This document shows positions 22,052 to 31,355 of a DNA stretch of 64,000 nt, piece after piece. The notes under the pieces are model-generated. The model was not told the origin of the DNA. It did no database searches and saw nothing but the letters and a program-made list of their open reading frames with translations. Numbering within the stretch: the first letter of the stretch is position 1; every line of letters begins with the position of its first letter. The stretch spans positions 620,001 through 684,000 of the forward strand of contig CP180022.1 in assembly GCA_047528285.1 (NCBI GenBank), in the 5' to 3' direction. This DNA is from G047528285 sp047528285. GTDB lineage: Bacteria > Pseudomonadota > Gammaproteobacteria > Enterobacterales > Enterobacteriaceae. A program made the translations under genes and the position numbers.

Positions 22052-22759
22052 ATGGCTGTAACTAAACTGGTTCTGATTCGTCACGGTGAAAGCCAGTGGA
22101 ATAATGACAACCGTTTTACCGGTTGGACCGATATTGCTCTCTCTAAGAGAGGGAAAATCGAAGCAAAGCAAGCAGGCTATTTACTAAAAAAGAAAGGTTA
22201 TATTTTTGATATTGGATACACTTCTGTACTGAAGCGGGCTATTCATACCCTATGGTTCATTTTAGACGAACTAGATCAGGCCTGGCTGCCTGTGGAAAAA
22301 TCTTGGTGTTTAAATGAACGACACTACGGTGCACTACAAGGGCTTAATAAATCTGAAATCACGAAAAAATACGGCGAGGAGCAGGTAAAACAGTGGCGTC
22401 GCAGCTTTACGATTACACCACCAGAAATAACTACCGATGATGAGCGCTTTCCTGGTAAAGATGCGCGATATGCAAAATTAAACACCACTAAATTACCAAC
22501 AAGCGAAAGCCTCGCGTTAACCATTGAACGCGTTTTCCCTTATTGGAAAAAAACGATTTTACCGCACATAAATAGGAATGAACGAATCATAATCGTCTCT
22601 CACGGTAATACCATTCGAGCAATGGTAAAGTTTTTAAGTCATCTAAGCGAAGACGAAATTGTAGAACTGAATATACCTACGGGCATACCGCTAGTGTACG
22701 AATTTGATCGTGATATAAAACCAATTAAATATTACTATCTCGAAAATAACGCTGGATAA
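22052..22759 (+). CDS. gpmA: 2,3-bisphosphoglycerate-dependent phosphoglycerate mutase
   Basis: Glycolytic enzyme interconverting 3- and 2-phosphoglycerate. The RHGES motif carries the phospho-acceptor His11; FTGW, LNERHYGALQGLNK and SHGNTIRAMVK (second catalytic His) are all present. The start at 22052 (MAVTKLVLIRHG) is fixed by AGAAAGGAG seven bases upstream; the frame also extends two codons further. The protein has 235 residues against 250 in E. coli: it ends YYLENNAG and lacks the C-terminal tail that closes over the active site in dPGM enzymes. The catalytic core is complete, so it is probably functional but with altered kinetics. Confidence 0.95.
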   Translation: MAVTKLVLIRHGESQWNNDNRFTGWTDIALSKRGKIEAKQAGYLLKKKGYIFDIGYTSVLKRAIHTLWFILDELDQAWLPVEKSWCLNERHYGALQGLNKSEITKKYGEEQVKQWRRSFTITPPEITTDDERFPGKDARYAKLNTTKLPTSESLALTIERVFPYWKKTILPHINRNERIIIVSHGNTIRAMVKFLSHLSEDEIVELNIPTGIPLVYEFDRDIKPIKYYYLENNAG

Positions 22760-23049
22760 CCCCTGCCTCACAATCATTTACATTTATTACTAATCTAAAA
22801 AAGAGAGAATATTTGGGTATAATTGAAATCCTAATTCAACAACAAATCACTTATGAACATAGTATTTTTTATTAGTGATATATTAAAAATATGACATTAA
22901 ACCATAGACCTTTTCTGATAGTGTTTTTTTTGCCGCCACTTATTTGGGTTTTTAATTCTCTCAAACCCATAATAGTGGTGCACAAAAAATAAGTTCACTG
23001 ATGTATATCGGGTGCATCAGTGATTAAATCAGCTAATATTCCTCAAAAA
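22760..23049 (+). other. Degraded region, probable 5' part of matP relic
   Basis: The stretch is stop-riddled. An inverted repeat TCACTGATG (22995-23003) / CATCAGTGA (23015-23023) is present. It precedes the readable C-terminal part of matP and may derive from the same gene, but no MatP residues can be read with confidence here. Confidence 0.35.
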
Positions 23050-23187
23050 ATTGAATCAAGAAAATATAAAGAAGCAACCCGCTGCGGAAAAACACTTTCT
23101 TATCAAAACTCAGCAGCAATAAAAAGCATGCAATATATATATCATGATTTAAAATTTTTATTCATATGGGGCAAGGAAATAGCATGA
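23050..23187 (+). pseudogene. matP: matP pseudogene, C-terminal remnant
   Basis: The frame reads ATRCGKTLS followed by QYIYHDLKFLFIWGKE and a stop. This matches MatP's LAQRRGKTLSE and the C-terminal SLKQDLQALLGKE. MatP organises the Ter macrodomain by binding matS sites. The relic faces ompA convergently, the same arrangement as E. coli matP-ompA. The N-terminal DNA-binding half is not recognisable. Confidence 0.6.
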
Positions 23188-23954
23188 TTCTTGATTGATA
23201 ATTCGGATCGTAAACAAAGCATAATTTAATTATCGGCAGAAAACCGATCATTTTTACTTTTTAATATCTTGTAAATTACAAAAAATTATAGCAAGAACAG
23301 TAGGTTTGTTTACCCCCTATCACGTGATAGATGTTTTACAAAAACTCTAACATCACTAGATGCAATGTGTTATTTTCGTTAATAGGTAAAACAATGTTTT
23401 ACCTATTCATTCTAAATTAATTAATTATTATTAAAATAATGTTTATTATATTCCAAGTTCCTCCTTCAATAAAACTGGCCTGCTTAACTTTACCAAAGTA
23501 AGATCAAAAAAAAATATAAACAAAACTTTAAGCATAATTATATTCTATTATAATTTAAATAAATAGGTATAAATCCTGGCGGATCGTTCCCCACGTGCAG
23601 CCGGAAATAATCATAACCTGTTAAATATCATGCAATTTTACAAATCAAACATTCTCCTAATAACAGGCACTGAATTGTTATGAAATATAAAATACTGATA
23701 TCCTAGAAAAGAGGAATTACAAAAATTTAAAAAATATTAGAAATCTTATACAATTATTTATTGGTGCATTATATTATTTATAATATACATGATAAAAGAA
23801 GAAACTTGAAAACTGACTACTCTCATCATAACAGCGTTATTCAGCTTATCTCTTCACATTCTAGAATAATAACCCCTCTGCACAAAGGAGAAAAAATTGA
23901 AATTATTCAAAGTCATTAAAATATATCATTTTATCTTATAATATACCCACTTCT
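23188..23954. other. Spacer between matP relic and ompA
   Basis: No gene. It carries a 14-bp perfect palindrome CTATCACGTGATAG (23317-23330) and, 50 bases later, a 27-base near-perfect palindrome listed separately. Neither has a clear U tract for ompA termination. Confidence 0.5.
23381..23407. repeat. 13-bp perfect hairpin with single-base apex
   Basis: AATAGGTAAAACA (23381-23393) and TGTTTTACCTATT (23395-23407) are exact reverse complements around one A. It lies about 550 bases beyond the 3' end of ompA and about 190 bases beyond the matP relic. Confidence 0.75.
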
Positions 23955-25019
23955 CTATTTTTTCACTTTAATTTCTACACGACGATCCGGAGAAAGACAG
24001 TGGATAACCGCAGCTCTACTTTTCAAAGTATTACATGTAACACCAGTAATCGAGTTGGATTGACCCATACCACAAGTAGAGGAGATCTTCTCAGCAGGAA
24101 GACCTTTAGAAATCAAATAACTTACGACACTCTGCGCACGATCTTGAGAAAGTTGCTGATTGTACTCCTTTGTGCCAATACGATCGCTGTAACCAAGAAC
24201 AATAACAGAATGATCTTTTAGAACATTCATCAATCTAAGCCGAGCATAAAGCTGATCTAACACCTTCTGCCAATCCCCTTTCATAGAAACTTTATTGAAA
24301 TCGAATAAAACTTCATGTTGCAAGGTATAGCAGTCCGTTTGTTGAACCGGAATCGAGGCTGATGCTGGTTGGGGGGCATTAACCACTTCATCTTGACCGA
24401 AGTGATAAGATGCTACAAAGTTCAGAAGAGCATTATCAGGACAGGAGCCGAGAAATAATTTATCACCAAGGTTGTTAGACCACTGGTAATCAAAACGAGC
24501 TGTCCAATTTTTATTATATGTATATTCGAGACCAATAGACGCTATCGCAGATACACCGGTATCATGATTAATCATGCGGGTATCACTGCCATTATTGTAA
24601 GAACCTTTGGAATCAAAACGCCAGATTATACCACCAAACCGGGTGTAAAGATCTAGATCGTTAATCAGCGGGCGACTTAGTTTAGCTGCCAGAACCAAGC
24701 CCTGCGCTTTTATGGCGCCATTATCTATACTACCTTTGTAAGGTACGCGGCCTAGCCAGTCATACCCTGCCTCGAAACTCAGATGAGAGTTCGTCTGATA
24801 ACCTACAAAAGCACCTGCGCCTACCTGATTCTTATGGGTGGGACCATTTCCGATAGTACGTGAATCAAAACCGGGAGTAAACCCGTAAAAACTGGCATCA
24901 TGATAGCAAGACCAACCCAGTTTTACACCAGTATACCAGATATCATCTTTCGTAGCGGCTTGCGCTACAGTTACAAAATTTAATACGAGTACTGATAATA
25001 AAAAACTTATTTTTTTCAT
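23955..25019 (-). CDS. ompA: Outer-membrane protein OmpA
   Basis: Major outer-membrane protein with an N-terminal eight-stranded barrel and a C-terminal peptidoglycan-binding domain; 354 residues. A 21-residue signal peptide ends VAQA, followed by ATKDDIWYTGVKLGWS, matching E. coli. The barrel runs to about residue 205, and the Pro/Ala linker is short. The OmpA-like domain holds VLGYSDRIG and SQDRAQSVVSYL, which include the diaminopimelate-binding Asp and Arg. Six cysteines occur (38, 193, 230, 316, 329, 341); only the pair 329/341 corresponds to the conserved disulfide. The final tail after RRVEI is shorter than in E. coli. No strong ribosome-binding site precedes the ATG. Confidence 0.96.
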   Translation of the reverse strand: MKKISFLLSVLVLNFVTVAQAATKDDIWYTGVKLGWSCYHDASFYGFTPGFDSRTIGNGPTHKNQVGAGAFVGYQTNSHLSFEAGYDWLGRVPYKGSIDNGAIKAQGLVLAAKLSRPLINDLDLYTRFGGIIWRFDSKGSYNNGSDTRMINHDTGVSAIASIGLEYTYNKNWTARFDYQWSNNLGDKLFLGSCPDNALLNFVASYHFGQDEVVNAPQPASASIPVQQTDCYTLQHEVLFDFNKVSMKGDWQKVLDQLYARLRLMNVLKDHSVIVLGYSDRIGTKEYNQQLSQDRAQSVVSYLISKGLPAEKISSTCGMGQSNSITGVTCNTLKSRAAVIHCLSPDRRVEIKVKK

Positions 25020-25605
25020 GTTGATTTAATTGTTAAGGTTGTTTTTTAAATTAATATGAACACTAAAAATTTTTTAATTGTAAAAGTTTGAAAAATAGTT
25101 TTAGGTAAGTTTAAGTGAATATAAAAAACTTCTACTTATGTAACATTTTCAAAAAAACAGAAAAATTATATAAGTATACCTCCATATAACTTGTGATTTT
25201 TTATGGTATTAAATCCTCCACTAAATTATTCCTAGATAATAAACTATTTTATCGAAAAAATTTTAGTATAAAAAGATAATTAGTAAAACTAACGTAGAAC
25301 TAATTATTACGTATCTTTAACTGAAAAACAAGTAGCACTGTTTCATTAATTAATCACCTCAACTAAAGTCAACTGTATCTAATTTTGCCAAAAATTATAT
25401 AACAGCAACCTAATCAATGTTTTTCACACATCGCTCACTTTTTTATTATTATAAAGAATTAAATTTTTTATCATAATAAAAATATGTAAATTCCTATTTT
25501 ATAATTTAATTTCTTATAATCGTACTTCTCACTTAAAAAATTAAATATTCCTTTTCTACATCTATCGTCTGCTAAAATTGACGTTGCTGACTTATTTAAT
25601 ATAGA
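25020..25605. other. Spacer between ompA and ftsY
   Basis: About 590 bases, very AT-rich. ftsE and ftsX, which follow ftsY in E. coli, are not recognisable here, so the block was broken or deleted between ftsY and ompA. No terminator could be supported. Confidence 0.55.
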
Positions 25606-27051
25606 TCATTGTTTAAAATCTTCATTAGAAAACAGTGACTCAATAAAATCATTAGCTTTAAAAGGTCGTAAATCGTTAATCCCCTCTCCAACACCAAGAT
25701 AACGAATCGGGATGCCAAAGCGATCAGCCACAGAAAAAATGATTCCGCCTTTGGCAGTTCCATCTAATTTAGTCAGAATAACACCAGTCAGTCCTACTGC
25801 GTTATTGAATAAATTAGCTTGGTTTACAGCATTCTGCCCAGTGCAAGCATCAAGTATTAGCATGATCTCATGGGGTAGGGCCGAGTCTAACTTTTTCATC
25901 ACTCGGACAATCTTCTTGAGCTCCTCCATCATGTATATTTTATTCTGTAATCGTCCAGCGGTATCCGCTATCAGAATATCAATATCGCGTGCCTTTGATA
26001 CCTGAATAGCATCAAAGATAACTGATGCTGCATCGGCGCCAGGCTCTTGGGATACCACGGGTATACCATTGCGCTTACCCCATACTTGCAGTTGTTCCAC
26101 AGCTGCCGCACGAAAAGTATCCCCTGCTGCCAGCATAACGCTTTTCCCTTCAATTTGATAAAGATGCGCTAGTTTACCGATGGTTGTTGTTTTTCCCACG
26201 CCATTAACGCCAACAATCAGGATTACGAACGGGATCTTATCACCTGTCACCACCGGGGATCCCTCTACTTTTACAAGTATATCCCTCATTTTTGCTTGCA
26301 ATTGGCTATACAGCACATCAGCTTCCTTCAGATGTCGCCGATCGGTATTAGCAATTAACTCATCGATTATCTTACGCGTAACATCAACCCCAACATCAGC
26401 AAGAAGCAATTTCTCTTCCAATTCTTCAAACAGATTATCATCGATTTTTTTACCGCGAAACCATCCAATTAATCCAGAACCTAAATGCTGTCGAGTCTTC
26501 AACAAACTGTCTTTTAACCGTCTAAATGACCGGATGTTTTCACGTGTCGTGGATACAAAAACATCTTCCGTAGCCCGCGAGGAAATATTTTTTTTGTGGG
26601 AAATAAAATCCGAGCTAATATTCTGATAATTCTCTTTGGTTATAAAATTGGCACTATTTTCGATCGATGTTACGACAATGCCGTTTTTAGATAAGTTTTC
26701 ATTCCTATTCTCATCAACAGAAATATCACAACTACTAGATATCTTATTAAGAAAAAAAACTGTATTAGGATCATTTTTAGTCACTACCTGTTCACTAATC
26801 GAAATGATTTTTTTACTAATACACGTTGCATCATCCCCCCCCCCGGAAACAACAGAAGACCTAGTAATGTCTGACACTAGATAGTCAGAGACTAAAATTT
26901 TCTCTGGTACATCGGATAACATCTTTTCATTACCCACCTCCTTCTTAGATCTATCAGTCTCCTTTTTTATTTCCCGCACGCAACCAGCACCTTTGCTATG
27001 ACGGCGACGACCTAGCCAGGAAAAGAAAACGTGTTTTTTCTTTTTTGTCAT
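25606..27051 (-). CDS. ftsY: Signal recognition particle receptor FtsY
   Basis: SRP receptor GTPase that docks ribosome-SRP complexes at the inner membrane; 481 residues. The first residues MTKKKKHVFFSWLGRRR form the basic, amphipathic membrane-targeting segment. Residues about 20-170 are a low-complexity acidic/Ser-Asn A domain poorly conserved with E. coli. The NG domain follows: P-loop GVNGVGKTTT (281-290), DTFRAAA (311-317), DTAGR (363-367), TKLDGTAKGG (427-436) and the closing GVGEGINDLRPF. GGAGT-like bases precede the ATG. A run of ten G (26835-26844 as C) in the A domain encodes Gly70-72 plus one base and is in frame. Confidence 0.97.
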   Translation of the reverse strand: MTKKKKHVFFSWLGRRRHSKGAGCVREIKKETDRSKKEVGNEKMLSDVPEKILVSDYLVSDITRSSVVSGGGDDATCISKKIISISEQVVTKNDPNTVFFLNKISSSCDISVDENRNENLSKNGIVVTSIENSANFITKENYQNISSDFISHKKNISSRATEDVFVSTTRENIRSFRRLKDSLLKTRQHLGSGLIGWFRGKKIDDNLFEELEEKLLLADVGVDVTRKIIDELIANTDRRHLKEADVLYSQLQAKMRDILVKVEGSPVVTGDKIPFVILIVGVNGVGKTTTIGKLAHLYQIEGKSVMLAAGDTFRAAAVEQLQVWGKRNGIPVVSQEPGADAASVIFDAIQVSKARDIDILIADTAGRLQNKIYMMEELKKIVRVMKKLDSALPHEIMLILDACTGQNAVNQANLFNNAVGLTGVILTKLDGTAKGGIIFSVADRFGIPIRYLGVGEGINDLRPFKANDFIESLFSNEDFKQ

Positions 27052-28981
27052 TTGCGACTACACTCCTACATCTATAATATGATGGCGGATAATTAACATG
27101 TCTGATAATATCAAAATTATACTAATTTATCAAATCAAACAACATGCGTGAGGAATTTTTTAGAAAGAATAAAATACAAATCACCATTCTCTACACCTTT
27201 ACCTCGCAAAAAAATAAATAATTTGTAACATTCTTTGTAATTTTTGCATATCTTGATTCTTAAAAGAATATCAAGTGATTTCGGCATTAAACAAAAAATA
27301 GCATATTTTATCGGCAACCACATATGAAAAAACTATAAAACTTCCGATTATAATCAATTACACTATAATAAAGCAATTAATCTAGTCATAATTAATTTGA
27401 GTGATTTTATAATATCGATACTTGATGAATGTTTACTTTTATATTAATAATTTGTTTTATATATAAACATTGTATATATTCGTTAAATTCATGTTCATTA
27501 CTATTTTCAATATTTTTTATATAAAAATTAATTTTAAATTAACCACACCAAGAACAAGCAAAATCTTTCACATCATCTTAGTTTTTTTTGATAGTATAAC
27601 TAAAATAATCCAGTCTTTATTCCATAAAACTCTCCTATAACTTCTTTTTAGCCAATCTCGTGTTAACTATATATATTACAATATACCTAAACTATCATAA
27701 TTTTCTTCTGTAAAGATTTATTAAAAAATAAATAATGGAATAAAAATGAATATCTCAAGAATGCAATTCTAAAGAAAAATCAAACTATTAATCCCACTTC
27801 AAAGTAATACTCACAATATTAGACAAATAGATAACAGTTATATCTAGCCACTCCATTTCAGATCAAAACATAAACAGCAGATCAGGTAAAATCTGAAAAA
27901 TTTTCTATTACACATAGAAACTTAATGTTCATACGGGTAGATTTCGGTTCAAAATACTTCTGAAAACATCATCTAACTTTGTGTGACAATGATATACAAA
28001 TCTTTAAAACAATATAGGAATGTTCAAAAAGCACTTTCCAGTGCAACGCTATTAGATATGCTGAAAAATATCTGTGACATCTAACAATCACTACATTTCT
28101 GATAATGATTGATTTAAAAAAACCTCTTTCACATAATTCAGCCTTATTTTTTGGTTTTTTAAAATATATTGTTGATATTAGGAGTTTTCTTTACAGAAAG
28201 ATGGATTATATGCAATGCAACTTATACTAGCAATAATCACTTTTGCCAAGACAGCAGTGAAATATCGCCGGTAAAAAAATCACCACTTAAACGTGAATCT
28301 TCAATACCTTTTAAGATAGTTAGTATTTATATAAATAAGGATCCTTGCTTCATTAAACGCTTAGCAAAACTACGTAGACGCCATAATTACCCTATGGCGA
28401 TATTAAAAAACATATAGGAATATTAAGAATACTTATTTATAGGTCAACTAATCGAATCACTTTGATTATTTCAATTTATCACACTATTATTAATGTTGGC
28501 GCGTGTCAGATCCCGATCCCTGTCCTTACACACTTATCAGTATTCTCTTTAGGTTTGTTCGATCTGCTATTTTTATATCATATGCTTATGGCATCCACTA
28601 TACTAGCAATATAAAAATCGCCTATTTTAGTTTTCTCCCGGCGCACTATTCACAGAATCTTGGTTAATTATTAACAAGTTTCGCGGTCTATTTATGTATC
28701 TATAACTTTTATCACATCAATTCGTTGTGATGTGGTAAAAGTATCAGAAAATAAATATTTCTAGTTTATTTGCAAATTCATTCGCAAATTATTAATAATT
28801 CCTATTTTTGTCGATAGCGATAAATATACCGATAATTAATCATTTAGATTACTATCAGTTCGATATCTATCAGAATCGATGATTGCTTTCTTCTACTTAA
28901 TTAACAATTGACTAATCATGCCTTTTTATATCTACGATTACATAAATTGCTCTTTAACATGGATGATCGAAATAAGACAAC
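27052..28981. other. Spacer between ftsY and tusA
   Basis: In E. coli rsmD, yhhL, yhhM, yhhN and zntA lie between ftsY and tusA, so these two genes keep their order while the genes between have decayed. None of them can be read with confidence. An open stretch at about 28480-28614 (QIPIPVLTHLSVFSLGLFDL) looks like a membrane-protein piece but is unassigned. An 82-codon frame at 28169-28417 is also unassigned. Confidence 0.45.
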
Positions 28982-29233
28982 CTAACTGCTCATACCTTTG
29001 CGCAGAAGATAGCGATAAGGTGGCCGTTCCGTATCCTGAGCCAAGAGAATATGCTCCATAAACCGACAAAAATCGGGAATATCGCGAGTGGTACTATAAT
29101 CATCAGCAATGACAAGCAATATCTGCCCGTCAGCTATATGGCGAATAGCTTTACGCACCATCATTAGCGGCTCGGGGCAACGAAATCCACGAGCATCCAA
29201 AATTTGATCCGCAATAGAAAAAGCTTCAAGCAT
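28982..29233 (-). CDS. tusA: Sulfur carrier protein TusA
   Basis: Small sulfur-transfer protein that takes persulfide sulfur from IscS and passes it to TusBCD for 2-thiouridine formation on tRNA. The 83 residues compare with 81 in E. coli. The conserved CPxP motif is present as FRCPEPLMMVRK with the active Cys19, followed by ADDYSTTRDIPDFCRFMEH and the terminal PYRYLLRKG. No clear Shine-Dalgarno is seen upstream of the ATG. The partner tusBCD and mnmA genes are not in this window. Confidence 0.94.
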   Translation of the reverse strand: MLEAFSIADQILDARGFRCPEPLMMVRKAIRHIADGQILLVIADDYSTTRDIPDFCRFMEHILLAQDTERPPYRYLLRKGMSS

Positions 29234-31355
29234 ACAGAATTATCCAGATAAATTTTTACAATCATCAAGCTATAAATTAACAGCAGTAAAAACAGGGGGC
29301 ATACATCATCAATATGTGACAAATTCTCTTTTTTGATATGTCAAAAAAAATATCATGTTCAAATTTTCGCCGCAAGGTAGTTTACTCTATCCATTGGTGT
29401 TTAGGTTTTTCTTTATTTCTTCTTGTCAACGCGTTAATCGTATAAATCTTTAGTATATCTTTTATCCGAAAGATCATCTTTAAAGGTTATCAAAACTCAT
29501 ATAGATTTTATTATTCAGCCTCTAATTTATGTTCTATTAAAGTAAATTGAATACCCTACTATAATGGTAAATGCAAGGTATACAATCAACCTGTACCAGG
29601 CTGGTGTTGCATTCGTTAGTTTTTCAATCTATATTTTAAGTATATCTTTCATGTATAAATTTTTTATTTTTCTAAAAAAGCAGGTTGAGTTGACTTATTC
29701 CAGACTACTTTAATATTGTTCTGCAAAATCACCAATGATAGATCGGTATTTTTTCTCCGTCGATTTCTTTTTAAATCACAAATTTTGAAATCATACATTA
29801 TGATAAAATTGAGATAGTAGACAGTAATATAAATTACTGATTAACATTATTTTATTTCTATAACTTTATGTATCATTTGCAAAACAACCGGATAAAACAA
29901 TTAAATCATTCTAAATAAATACGGAATTAATTCTTCTAAGAGAATCCTTTCTTATTTCGATAAAATCTATAAATAATTAATCACTTGCTGAATTCACAAG
30001 TAATTACCAATTCACAAGTCCAGAGGTTTTTATCCTCTACATTAGATTATAATAAATTATAGATTTTAAATAATAAAATAATTAGTTTCATAAAATTAAA
30101 TTAATCAATTTATATATGTGTTTATTTTTATTAAAATTACTTATATTATGTCAAGATTATAAATTTAAAAATAGATGCTGTCAATTAATAAACTTTATGT
30201 TTTTAGCGTTATAGACAAAATACTTATTTAAATGATAAATTTAATTTATTGATAAGATTTGATTGTTATATGAAATAAAATTTTCCTTATGTCTTAATTC
30301 TAATTTATGTTTATGTGTCATAGTAAATTGAAATTCTCCTATCCTCTATTTATTGGATGTATTTTTCTTTCTATATGACTTGTTTACTCAAAAAGTAAAC
30401 TTTAAACGACCTACGCATCAGTCATTAACTTTTATCTAAAACCATGATTTAAATTTCGTAAATTTTTGCATTTATCAGTATAAACAATTAATGAAAAAAC
30501 TATTATTAATCTACCTTAGAACAAATCATGACGCACCACGCTTTAGACACTGTGATATCCGCAACTAACTTTAGCCTACTTTTAAAAAAACCATTAGAAC
30601 AGCATGCAAGATTACATACAAAATATTCATGTGTTAATCTTTGTACCCGAATCTTATTTTAATAGTATAATTATACCAGCTTTGTATCTTACTTCATTTA
30701 ACGGTTCCTCGATAACACAAAGAAATATGAAATGTTTTTAACAACTACCAGAGAGACATATAACATTTAACAGCTTCTCCCTTCGTTCATTACACCCTCT
30801 TCATCAGCTACAGTGTAACTAGTAGAGCAGAAAACATCAATAGAATCACGTTAAGGAGACGACGAATATTATTTAATATCATTTCAATTCGATTGCTTGA
30901 ATCCAAAGAAATCAAAATCAAGATAAACCCATATGAAACACTTTTCCAGCTTCATAGTTCTTTGATCTTTTTTTCTAAAAAAGTATTCTAAAATTGAAAT
31001 CAATTGATTTAAATTAGAATTTATTAACATCATTAATAAATATTCTGTATGTGCTTATCCTGGATTATTCAAAAGTAACCACATGGTTTAGTATCTATAA
31101 AATAGATGATTATCTTAATTCAGTGTTTTTAAAATAAAAAGAAGCCCTCTCTCTCAAAAAGAGATATCTTTATATTATCCTAACGCGTAAAACTGACATG
31201 AATTCATTCTCTCTTCAGATCCTCTTCTCCTGCTCATGAGAAATCCAAGGAAGTAAGGCGTAAAAAGATCAATATATAGCTTCATTCATAATATTTATGA
31301 AATAGAATTCTAATATGGCAATAGCAACTAGATCCTAGTTTTTTATTTTATCTAT
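29234..31355. other. Spacer between tusA and ligA
   Basis: About 2.1 kb with no recognisable gene. A 44-codon frame at 30528-30662 (MTHHALDTVISATNFSLLL...) has less AT-biased codons than the surroundings but no ribosome-binding site and no family match. A loose CTCTCTC/GAGA hairpin is near 31147-31165, downstream of ligA. Confidence 0.5.

Noticed and set aside
28480..28614. Membrane-protein fragment (yhhQ or zntA piece) next to tusA
   Set aside because: Residues resemble YhhQ slightly, but the position relative to tusA is wrong for it, and no zntA motif is present.
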